Part shown: positions 32,556 through 43,100 of the stretch, one piece after another
Position numbering within the stretch: the first letter of the stretch is position 1
How the letters are laid out: each line of letters opens with the position of its first letter
Source: Ambrosia x helenae
Taxonomy: Eukaryota; Streptophyta; Magnoliopsida; Asterales; Asteraceae
Reading direction: 5' to 3'
Assembly (NCBI GenBank): GCA_030844895.1
Contig: CM061229.1
Span: 123,021,682-123,085,681 of the forward strand
DNA: 64,000 bases
Position numbers and translations under genes: made by a program
The notes under the pieces: generated by a model
What the model was told of the DNA's origin: nothing
Seen by the model: the letters and a program-made list of their open reading frames with translations, nothing else
Database searches by the model: none

Positions 32556-35059
32556 AATTTTTATTGTCTTGGTTAAACGCTCCTTATCTGCTATTAAATC
32601 GCTACTAAACATTCTTTATTTCGTTGTTATACCCGTTACCAAACACCCGAGTCCCAGCTATTATCCCCATTGCCAAACACCCTCTATTTAAATTCAATTA
32701 TAAAACCACCCCTCTCCTTATCTCGCTGCTCTCTCTCTCTCTCTCTCTGTACATTATATACACACACAAAGTGTGTGTTGATTTCAATTCTCTGAACAAG
32801 GGAGCAGTCACACCGGACCACCATCACCGAACAGCCATGGCGGCCGTCGCCGCCTCCGCTGCTGCTCCGGTCACCGCTGCTTGTTCTCCGGCACCACCTT
32901 TCCTCCACTGCTGTTTCCGGCCACTGTTTCCGGCCACTGTCTCCGGCACCGTAGTCTTCTTCTCCGGTAAGCACAACCCTCTCTTTTTCTGCTGAACTGA
33001 ACCCCAACCCGGTAACCTTTCTTTTCAATCGATCCAATAAATCACCCGGTTACAACCCATATAACCCGATAACCTCCCTCTTCGTCCCTCTGTTCCGGAT
33101 AACGAACCAGACAGTCACTGGTTATGGTGACTGTCACCGCTGAACCCAACCACCATAATCTCACCTGGTGTCTGTTATGAAACCAACCTTGAATCCTTCT
33201 CATTTCTGAAACTGATAATCAGCGGCTACTCCTTTGTTACCAACCGGACAGTCACCGAGTTATGGTGACTGTCGTGAGCCTTTTATAACCATCAACCGGA
33301 CCACAGCCTTATTATTGTTTCAGATAAGAACCCGAGCTCTTGTTTCAGTTATGTATCGGATAACACAACCCTTGAAGCTATCCTTCGATTTCCGGTTTGT
33401 ACCCGAGAACCACCCTCTGTTCTAAATAGTCGGACGGTCACAAGGTCCGGTCAACCCCGATGTGTTTCCGGCGGGTGTCCGGTCATAACCTAGACCCATC
33501 AGATTATCCACCATAAACATACCTGATTAGCTTTATGTTGTGGTTTGATTATTGATGGTTACCCTTTTATTGTTGGGTATAATCCTTTGATTATTAACAA
33601 ATCTTTATGATTATTGTTATAGGATATCAAATCCGGAAGACGGGTCCGATACCCGGTTCTATATAAATCCCGGTCAACTCCCGATTATGTTCCGATAATA
33701 ATTCGGTAAGATTCGGTCACTATTTCCTATTGGTTGATTGGTCACGATCTTGTAATCTATTTATTAACACGGTGATTATATTGATTGTGAGGTACCGATC
33801 ATTGAATTGGAAGAATACGAGTTGTTACCGAGTCGACTCAGTGACTCGGTCAACACCCGGAATAAAACCCGGTCCAATAGCTAGACGAGGAATAGTATTA
33901 GAATTATACGAATATATATATAATGCGAATAACGTACGGACTTGATATTAATAATAAGAGAATAATAAACATATATAAAATATATATACTTATATATATA
34001 AGATTCGACATATAAAACGACATACTAGACTCGGGTTAATAATAATATGCTCCGCCGAGCCATCATCCAGGTAAGTTCGTGTCTAGAGTTCTTTAGGTTC
34101 GTGTGCCAAGCTGTAATGGCCAGCTTTATTTCTTTTGTATGCCAAGCTGTAATGGCCAGCTAGAATTAAGATGTCCGTGTCGTGTCAATAATAAACTCCA
34201 AGTTTAGGACTATCTAATATATACCGAGTTCTATATGTATAAATTGTATATATGATATATATCCTAAGTATTACAATCTAACAAGTCCCACGCGTAAAAC
34301 GTATCCATATATATATGACATATAATTGTAATAGAAGAAACTATAGAAGATTATAAGCAAACCGGCGAGTATCGTGAACTCCCCACTTTTACTGTTTTAT
34401 TAAGTGTTTTCGTGGGAATACATGTCATTTATTAAACCTAGAAATTCTTTACATAATAAAAGATTATCAATAGAAATAAAAGAAGTATAATAGAAAAGAG
34501 GACATAGAAACGACAAGGACAGTACTGGACGGTATCCGCCATTTCCTTTCTTGTACCGACTAGAGGGCAAGAACCAGTCTTACCCAAGTAGAGGGTAGGA
34601 ATGTCCAAGTAGATGACCAAAACCATTCTTGTCCAAGTAGAGGACAGGAACAGGTATTTTACCACAATCAGAGTGGTACCATCGATAGGAATGGCACGAA
34701 ATATAATCGATATGATAGAATTGGGATATAATCGAATTGATATATGATAGAGTGGTATAATAGAAATATATTTTCCCCTTCAGAATTATAACTGTAAAGC
34801 ATGTTTATAAAAAGAATATGTTTATTAAAGAATGTTTTATATAAAAGAATTATCAATAAACGAACTGGCCATTCACTTTATAAAATACACGACCTCACCA
34901 ACTTTATGTTGACAGAAACTATTTTGGCATATGTTCAGGTAACCCAACAGATATGATGACGTGGATCCTGGAAGACTAAAGACTGTTATTATTTGAATTC
35001 CGCTGCGTAGCTCCGATAACCCGACCCATCGACCCGGCACCGACTGCAGGGTCGTTACA
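30517..35059 (+). repeat. Rearranged 3' LTR region of the LARD-like element
   Basis: Three blocks. 30517-32491 is a full copy of the first 1.97 kb of the LTR. 32492 to about 32550 is the first few dozen bases of the nested solo LTR, at exactly the same junction as in the 5' LTR, ending in a TA run. 32551-35059 is the LTR again, lacking its first about 127 bp and with no nested insertion. By eye the first block is closer to the 5' LTR (about 7 differences) than to the third block (about 17 or more). Confidence 0.8.
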
Positions 35060-35745
35060 CCATTATAGCTTCGGTGTATAAAACTAAACTAAAAGCTGGC
35101 CATTACAGCTTAGGCACTCGTTTCCTAGGAGAATAGAGTCGAAATACTTACCCGGATGGTGGACTGTTATCGAAAACTAACCGGCCGGTCACCTTGGCCA
35201 ATAATACTCTTGTGTTTTTATAATATGATAGTGAGATTTACAAGATAGTAGTGGTGGTTTAAAGAGAATTGTGATAGTGGTATTAGGAGGAAACTGATGG
35301 GTTGGATGGTTTTATAAATAAAAATGATGCATGCACTCAATGATTGCTAGGCTTAGGTAAGGATAGGTGGATGATTGAGAGTAAGGTTGAGTGTTTGAAT
35401 AAGATACAGGTGGATTGTTGGGGTGATTTGGCGGCACAAAGAAAAAAAGGGAGTGGGCCGAGACATATTATAAATTGATAATTTAATTGGGTTTAGTCAA
35501 TGGATCATTGTAATATAGGAAGGTTGTTGGGTCTATGCTATAATTAATTGATATGGGCCGAAAATGGTTGATAATATATTGGGCTTTAATATATTGGGCT
35601 CTCATTATTATCGGGTCTATTATAAAGTAAATGGGTCGTAACATAATAGTCAAATGGGTCAGGTTATAAAAGGTAATGGGTCGTAGTCTGTTAATCTGGG
35701 TAAGATTATTGGGCATCACCTTCGGGTGGCCCAATACTATTCTAT
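35060..35745 (-). mobile_element. Right half of the old gypsy-type LTR
   Basis: Resumes at CCATT and contains AGCTGGCCATTACAGCTTAGGCACTCG, ACTTACCCGGATG and a terminal GGTGGCCCAATA block in the same order as the LTR at 38645-40182. The expected GGTCGTTACA end is missing, so the edge near 35745 is approximate. Confidence 0.6.
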
Positions 35746-36469
35746 TCGATTCTATTACTAGTTTTATTATTCTAATTATCGATTATAATAACGATTATGT
35801 TTTTGAGGTTATTAAAAAAAGAAACCCAAAATGGTATAAAGCAGTTTTAAGTGTTGCATAATATCTATTAGAATATTTTACTATTGTTAGTAAATTATAA
35901 TATATTTGTTATCTTATTTCTGGGCATACCTTTACTGTTTTTTTTTTTTCACATACAAATATATCTTTATCAAGTTACATCTTATTTCTAGATAAAAAAA
36001 AGTAATAAACAGAAACTGTTTGCCACCGTAATAGTTCATGGTTGAATAGAGGTATACCTTTTCTAAGCATGGTCTAGCATCGTTGAGATCAAGAACAAAA
36101 CATGAGATACGAAACAGGGAAGTGAAAAAGGGGGTTTGAAAGGCTTCGATCGAGAGAGAGAGATGAAGTTTTGACCTTAGGTGCTGAGAGTGATGTGCGT
36201 GTGTTGTAATTGTAAAACATGTGACCTTTGAAAGGGATTTAGATAAAAAAAAATTGGTACCATGATAAATACTTACGAATATTTTTGCAAGTAAAGTAGG
36301 TGACTTTTTTTTTTTGTTTCAAGACTTGGGTGTGGAAGTTGGAATATTTACGAATATTTTTTTTTTTGTTACGAATATTTTTGTTGTAATTGGGTAACAT
36401 TTTTTTGGTTCATTATACATTGTAAAGTTTGATAGAAAAATATATTCAATGTCATTATAGGTCTACATA
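35746..36469. other. AT-rich DNA, no gene seen
   Basis: Several poly-T/poly-A runs and a short GAGAGAGAGA run near 36150. No ORF or element end was recognised. Confidence 0.3.
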
Positions 36470-37165
36470 ATAGCGTATAGAAAAGGTGCACGTAGAACAG
36501 ATGATGTAGGCGATGCTGATGATTTTGAGGAAATGGTTTACATTTATGACCACCTTTGATCCAGTTTCCTAAAGGATCAATTTTTCATAAGAAGCTGCAT
36601 ACATTAAGAAATGGGAAGTTAGTGAAAACCAAGTCTATATCTTGGAAGCTTTTACGTGACGTAGGTGAGGAGATACGGGCACAAAGCTTGCTCACGTCAG
36701 CTTGGGAAAAGTTTTTTAATATTAAAGGCCCGATATACCAGGACCTTTGCTTAGAGTGTTTTTCTACAGACTCATCGGTCCAAAATGTGGAGTATGTTTG
36801 TTCACAATTTTCATTTGTTTATGCTTTCAATTACTATATCTCATTTTAATTTTACCGTTTTTTTTTTCATTTTGCAGCAGAGTGGATGCTATAACCTTTA
36901 ATCTTGGGGGGGGGGGTGAGCTACAAATTTTCTATAGCTGAGTTTGGTGAGGTGCTAGGGGTGTACACCGCGAAGGAGACGCGAAATGATGATTTCAAGA
37001 ATTCTCTTACCAAACTCCCGGACGATATAACAGAGGAATCTTTTTGGGCGGAGATTGGTGAGGGGATTTATGTGGCTTCTAACAAAACGAAGGCCACGGA
37101 TTTGTACGACCCCCTACACAAAATACTTCCACCGGGTTATTTCGGAAAGTATCGGTGGGGGTAGG
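36470..37165 (+). pseudogene. Fragment of an Athila-like retrotransposon ORF
   Basis: Two broken open stretches encode LLRDVGEEIRAQSLLTSAW...QDLCLECFSTDSS (36640-36780) and YKFSIAEFGEVLGVYTAKE...DPLHKILPPGYFGKY (36920-37155). This pattern is familiar from plant gypsy/Athila-type ORFs of unknown function. A G9 run (36906-36914) and an intervening frameshift break it. The family call is from memory of the motif style. Confidence 0.5.
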
Positions 37166-38236
37166 GTAACCGGAAGTGGAGTGAACAAGAAAGATATCTT
37201 TTTTGCTTTACCGTTTAATTAAAAATTAGCCTTGCAATGTGTTCTATTTGATATGATTGTCATTGGAAATAACTTTGTACCATCTAGTTGTTTGTTTGTT
37301 TTATGTTGTATTGGTTTACTTTGTATTTTAAATGTATTAGTAGATTTGTAGTGTGTTCTATTTGATTTGTTTACAAAAGGATTTGTGATGAATTTATGTG
37401 TTAGGATTTCGGATAAGTTTGCGTCACACCATGACATTAAAATAATTTGGAATATATACACACATTAAAATAGTTTTGCTAGCTTAACTATTATAATCCA
37501 TTAAATTCAAAATAATTTAGAATATACACACACATTTTTTTAACCCATGTCATTAAAATCCATCAATTTTTCTATATGATATTAACTGATTTTTCAAATA
37601 ACATGTCCTTTCAAGTTTCAATAACATGTGGGAATTTGATGCTTACTTGTTCCTAGTAAAGCTTTGTTTTATAAACTGCAGTTTAGGTTTAAGGATAAAC
37701 GCTAGTTTAAGGGATCTTGTGAAAATATACAGCTGAAAGTACTGCAGAAAGCTTACACATTTTTACATTTTTCAGACTCTTTTCAGTGGGTGTATATCAC
37801 ATAATAAGGTTGGTGTATATTTCCACCACCCCATAACAAAATTGATATATTAATTAACAATAATAAAAAAAATAAGAAATGACATAATTGTAAAATATAA
37901 CATAGTTTACCATTTTTTACAGTATTATCTCCCTAATTAATTAAACATTAACACTTTAACCTAAATATTATCAAAATTTATCCTACATATATATCAAAAT
38001 CCACCCTGCATATATCCAAATTAACATATATCTAATTTATCATACATATATCGAGATTATCATACGTTTATAAAACAACCATGTTAAACACAACTAAATT
38101 AAGAATTATCTACATAAACGTTAAAAATAAAACAAGAAGCAAAAACGCGAAACAAACATTAAAACTTGACGGTCTCCATATCGAAGCAAAAAGGTGCGCT
38201 CGGAGCTACACATAAAATTTTCCAAATGTCTCGTTG
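37166..38236. other. No gene seen; AT-rich
   Basis: Featureless except for 37930-38070, which repeats the TCCTACATATATATCAAAA-type words also seen near 14930-15115. Confidence 0.3.
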
Positions 38237-38244
38237 ACCACTTA

Positions 38245-38644
38245 TAGGGGTGTAAACGAGCCGAGCCGAGCTCGAGCTCGGCTCGGTTCGAGCCTACAAT
38301 CTTGAGCTCGAGCTCGGCTCACTAGCAAAATCAAAAGCTCGAGCTCAGCTCGGCTCGGCTCGAGGTGATTTGAGAACAATCTCAAACGAGCTCAAAGCTC
38401 GGCTCGAGATCGCAAAAGCTCGGCTCGCGAGTGTTATTAAATGGGCCTATGAAATAAGGACTTGGGCTTTGAAGATGTGGGCTATAAACTATAAAAGATG
38501 TATAAATAACTTATAATTATGTTTGGGCTCGTTTAGGCTCGCGAGCCCAATCAACGAGCCCAATCGAGCTTTGTATCTAGGGCTCGAGCTCGGGCTCGAT
38601 AACTAAACGAGCCATATTTCAGGCTCGGGCTCGGGCTCGTTAAG
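38245..38644. mobile_element. hAT-type MITE, left part
   Basis: The terminal inverted repeat begins TAGGGGTGTAAA; the matching end, TTTACACCCCTA, lies at 47447-47458. The 8-bp target duplication ACCACTTA is perfect (38237-38244 and 47459-47466), which is diagnostic of hAT. The body is a GAGCTCGAGCTCGGCTCG-rich sequence common in plant genomes. It is interrupted at TTAAG (38640-38644) by the gypsy element. Confidence 0.88.
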
Positions 38645-40182
38645 TGTAACGACCCGATTTTCACCGAGTTGTTACCGATTGGTAGTTAGTTTCCTAACTA
38701 GTTTTATAGTTTCCATTTCACACTTTTCAAAACCGGTTTCTTGCACTTGTATCATAATCAACATTTTAACTCAAAACATCCATATATTATACATCCAAAA
38801 ACCATAATTTCTACATCATGTTCGGCCGAAGCCTTACAACCTTTAGTTTTGAAAACGTCACACTACAACACGATTCTACTTTATTTATAAACATCAAACT
38901 TCATTCGACAAGTTCACTAACACCATAACTGAGCTCGGGTTCCATGATAATCTCCTGAAATGTATGTTTAAAATACGTTAGTCGAAACTAGTGAGTGATG
39001 CCAAGACTTTAACAATCTTTTAGACACATGCATGTACTCGTCCGGTCATTCTATTTGGTGAGTATAGATCGATTATACATGGTCCCGTAGCCTCTAATCG
39101 GCCCGGGTCTATACTCTTTGATACCGAATGGATCCACTCTACGTAGTTTCTATTCGACCGGTTTCTATTATTTCTATTAGATCATGATCAAGTGATGATT
39201 TTCAAAGACAAACAAACATACATCTACCCCAAATCATTTAAAAGCTATTATGGGGTGCAAACACTCACTTGTTGTTCTTCCACTTGAGTTCTAAGATTGA
39301 CGACTTGCTCGGAAATTATGCGGACTACCTGCTTATTACATAAACACGATTACAAAGATTTACAAATACGTTAGTTAGCTGACCATTACAGCTTAGGTAT
39401 ATAAATACGTAGGTAAGCTGGCCATTACAGCTTGGCACTCGTGATTTCTACAGGTTAAGGTTTAGAACTTACCCGGATGATTCTTGACGGCCGGTTTCTC
39501 ACCGTAGCCGTAGGTCAGTCGTGATAACTAAGCTTAAGTATACTTAAGGATTTACAAGAAAAGGGATGATAATTATGATATAAGGTTACCGATTGTTAGG
39601 GAAGGAAGGTGAATGGTTTGCATGTTGAAGATGAAGAGGTGAATGGTGGGTTTGTGGTTTGGCCGGTTTATGTGAAGTGGTTTCCTTTATCCCATGCAAG
39701 AAATGATGATCTTAGGTTTATAGGATAGCTAGGTGTTAAGGTGTAAGGATTTGGAGTGTATAGGTGGAGATCTTGTGAAGAGTGGCGGCACTCTTTTAAT
39801 TCCCCAAAGATGGGCCGGCTCTTGATAATAGGATGGGCTTGGGGTGAAGCAAGCTATAATATCCTATATGCATTGGCCCACTAATTGGTTTCATAGAGCA
39901 GCCCACTTAAACATTTATATCGGCCCACTGATTAATCTTAACGATATCAATGTTCGAGCCCAAATAATTGGCCCAATAGGCTTAATAATTAACGAGTCTT
40001 TTCTGCTTTTTATTTGGGCCCAAAACTTAGTCCACTTCTATCGGGTTTAATTAATGGGCCATATAGAGATTGGGCTTATCGTACTTAATTGGGCCGGTTG
40101 GGTCTCAATTCTATATCCGGGTAAGTATATTGGGCTACACCTTAAGGTGGCCCAATATTATTTTAATAATTTGGTCGTTACA
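38645..40182 (-). repeat. 3' LTR of the gypsy element
   Basis: TGTAACGACC...GGTCGTTACA. Both ends are near-palindromic TGTAACGACC. It contains the pair of TTACAGCTT motifs (39386-39433) shared with other LTR families in the window. Confidence 0.96.
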
Positions 40183-40195
40183 TTCTCCCCCCTTT
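40183..40195 (-). other. Polypurine tract of the gypsy element
   Basis: The minus strand reads AAAGGGGGGAGAA against the 3' LTR. The TAA stop of gag-pol (40196-40194) overlaps the tract. Confidence 0.88.
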
Positions 40196-43100
40196 AGAAA
40201 ATTTCGTCCCCGAAATTGTTTTTATATTGTACCTGATTCATAAATAGGTGGGGGTATCTTGCTCTCATCATATCCTCACGTTCGAATGTGAATTCAGGTC
40301 CTCGTTTAGAATTCCACTTAACTTGTACTATTGGTATCTTTCCCCTTCTTAGTCTTCTTTCTTGTTGTGATACAATTTCTATAGGTTCTTCTATGAATCG
40401 TAATTGGGGATTTACTTGAATATCATCTAAAGGAATGATGGCTTGTGTATCCACTACACATTTCCGGAGATTGGAGATATGAAAAACATCATGGATCCCG
40501 TTTAACTCTGGAGGTAACTCTAAACGATAGGCTACCTGTCCAATTCTTTCCTTTATTTGATATGGTCCTATATATCGTGGGTTAAGTTTTCCCCGTTTTT
40601 GAAACCGTATAATACCTTTCCATGGGGATACTTTCAATAGGACATAGTCTCCTACTTGGAATTCTAAAGGTTTCCTTCGATTATCTGCATAACTTTTCTG
40701 ACGACTCCTGGCTTCCTCTAATTTCTTCTTGATTTGAATTATCTTGTCTGTGGTTTCTTGAACAATTTGTGGTCTGGTAAGTTGGTTTTCTCCAATTTCA
40801 TTCCAACAAATTGGAGATCTACACTTTCTACCATATAGTGCTTCAAAGGGCGCAGCTTGTATAGAAGCGTGATAACTATTATTGTATGAGAATTCTATTA
40901 ATGGTAGATGAGTGTCCCAACTTCCTCTAAATTCTAAAACACAAGCTCGTAACATATCTTCTAGTGTTTGAATTGTTCTTTCGCTTTGTCCATCTGTTTG
41001 TGGGTGATATGCAGTGCTAAGCCTAATTTGAGATCCTAAGGCATCTTGAAACTTTCCCCAAAATCTAGAAGTGAAACGGCCATCACGGTCTGAGATAATA
41101 GAGAGGGGAATTCCATGCCTTGTTACTATCTCCCGTATATATATATTTGCTAATTTTTCTACACCAAAATTTTCTTGTATGGGTAGAAAATGGGCTGATT
41201 TGGTTAGCCTATCTACTATCACCCAAATGGCATCATTACCACTTGTAGACCTTGGTAATTTAGTTACCAAATCCATGGTAAGTTGATCCCATTTCCAAAG
41301 AGGAATTTCGGGTTGTATCAATAACCCGCTAGGCTTTTGGTGCTCGGCTTTTACCTTAGTACAGGTTATACATTTTGCAACAAATTCTCCAATACTTCTT
41401 TTCATACTTGGCCACCAAAAGTTCTTCCTAAGATCCTTGTACATCTTATGATTCCCAGGATGGATTGAATATTTCGAATGATGGATTTCTCTTAGAATAA
41501 CTTCTCTTTGATCACCATAACGAGGTATCCATATTCTGGTATCGTGTCTTAAAATTCCGTCTGCTCCTTCTATTAATCTTTCTTCTTCTCGGTTAAGATC
41601 TTCTTGTTCTATTAAGGTAGGTTCTAAAGCTCTTCTTTGATAATTTCTTAAATGACTTAAGAATTCATTTACTAGAGTAATCTTAAAAGCTTTAGCTCCT
41701 ATAGGTTTTTCTTTCCGACTTAATGCATCAGCCACAATATTTGCTTTTCCTGGATGGTATCTTATGTCGCACTCGCAATCGCTTAAGATTTCTATCCATC
41801 TTCTTTGTCGCATGTTTAAAAGTTTTTGGTCAAAAATATGTTGAAGGCCTTTATGATCAGTGTAGATGGTACACTTTGTTCCATATAGGTAATGCCTCCA
41901 TATTTTTAAAGCAAATATTATGGCCCCAAGTTCTAAATCGTGTGTAACGTAATTCTGTTCGTGTTTCTTTAATTGTCTTGAGGCATAAGCTATTACTTGC
42001 TGATCTTGCATTAGAACACATCCTAAGCCTTGTTGAGAAGCATCACAGTATACTATGAATGTTTTTCCTTCTTTTGGTAGGGTCAATACTGGGGCTTCAC
42101 ATAATTTATTCTTTAAATTCTGAAAGGCTTGTTCTTGTTTTTCCTTCCATTCAAACTTAGAGGTTTTCTTAGTTAAAGTGGTAAGGGGTAGGGCTAATTT
42201 AGCAAAATTTCTAATAAATCTTCTGTAATAACCTGCTAGCCCTAGAAATTGTCTAATTTCTGTAGGATTCTTAGGCTGTCCCCATTTTTGAATAACTTCT
42301 ACTTTGATGGGATCTACTTGTAGTCCTTCTTCATTGATCACATGTCCTAAGAATTTAATTTCCTTTACCCAGAATTCACACTTAGTAAGTTTTGCGTATA
42401 GCTTTTCTTTTCTAAGGGTTTCCAGAACTTCTCTTAAATGTTGTTGATGATCTTCTTCATTCTTAGAATAAATTAAAATGTCATCTAAAAAGACGATCAC
42501 AAACTTATCTAAGTAAGGTCTACAAATTCTATTCATCAAATCCATAAATACTGCAGGAGCATTGGTTAGTCCAAAGGGCATGACTAAAAATTCATAGTGG
42601 CTATATCTGGTTCGAAAAGCAGTTTTTAAAACATCTTCATCTCTTATCCTGATTTGATGATAACCTGACCTAAGATCAATTTTAGAAAAATATTGGGCAC
42701 CCAGTAATTGATCAAAGAGGTCGTCGATCCTAGGTAATGGGTATTTGTTCTTAATAGTTAGCTTATTAAGCTCCCTATAATCTATGCACATCCTCATGGT
42801 TCCGTCCTTTTTCTTAACAAAAAGTACCGGTGCTCCCCAAGGGGAGGTACTTGGTCTAATAAATCCTTGATTTATGAGCTCTTCTAATTGCTTCGTGAGT
42901 TCTCTCATTTCATTTGTAGCTAACCTATATGGAGCTCTAGCAACGGGTGCAGCTCCAGGAATTAAGTCAATTGAAAATTCTACCTGACGAGGTGGGGGTA
43001 ATCCTGGTAATTCTTCTGGGAAAACGTCTTTGAATTCAGATACTATTTTAATTGTATCTATTTCTTCTTTATTTTCTCTTTCTGAATTCAAATGTATCAA

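Larger units (their letters stand above)
20794..35059 (+). mobile_element. Non-coding LTR retrotransposon (LARD-like), nested and rearranged
   Basis: Perfect 5-bp target duplication CCATT (20789-20793 and 35060-35064). 5' LTR 20794-26167, tRNA-Met primer site 26170-26181, internal region 26182-30504, polypurine tract 30505-30516, 3' LTR region 30517-35059. Both outer ends are TGTAACACCCC...GGGTCGTTACA. The internal region has no gag or pol, yet the LTRs are only about 1% apart by eye. It therefore moved fairly recently and must have relied on another element's proteins. Without the nested LTR and the extra 3' block, the LTR unit is about 2.6 kb. Confidence 0.88.

Noticed and set aside
39844..40050. 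68-codon ORF, repeated at 47040
   Set aside because: Identical because it is in both LTRs of the gypsy element. It is antisense to the element, and no protein likeness was seen.
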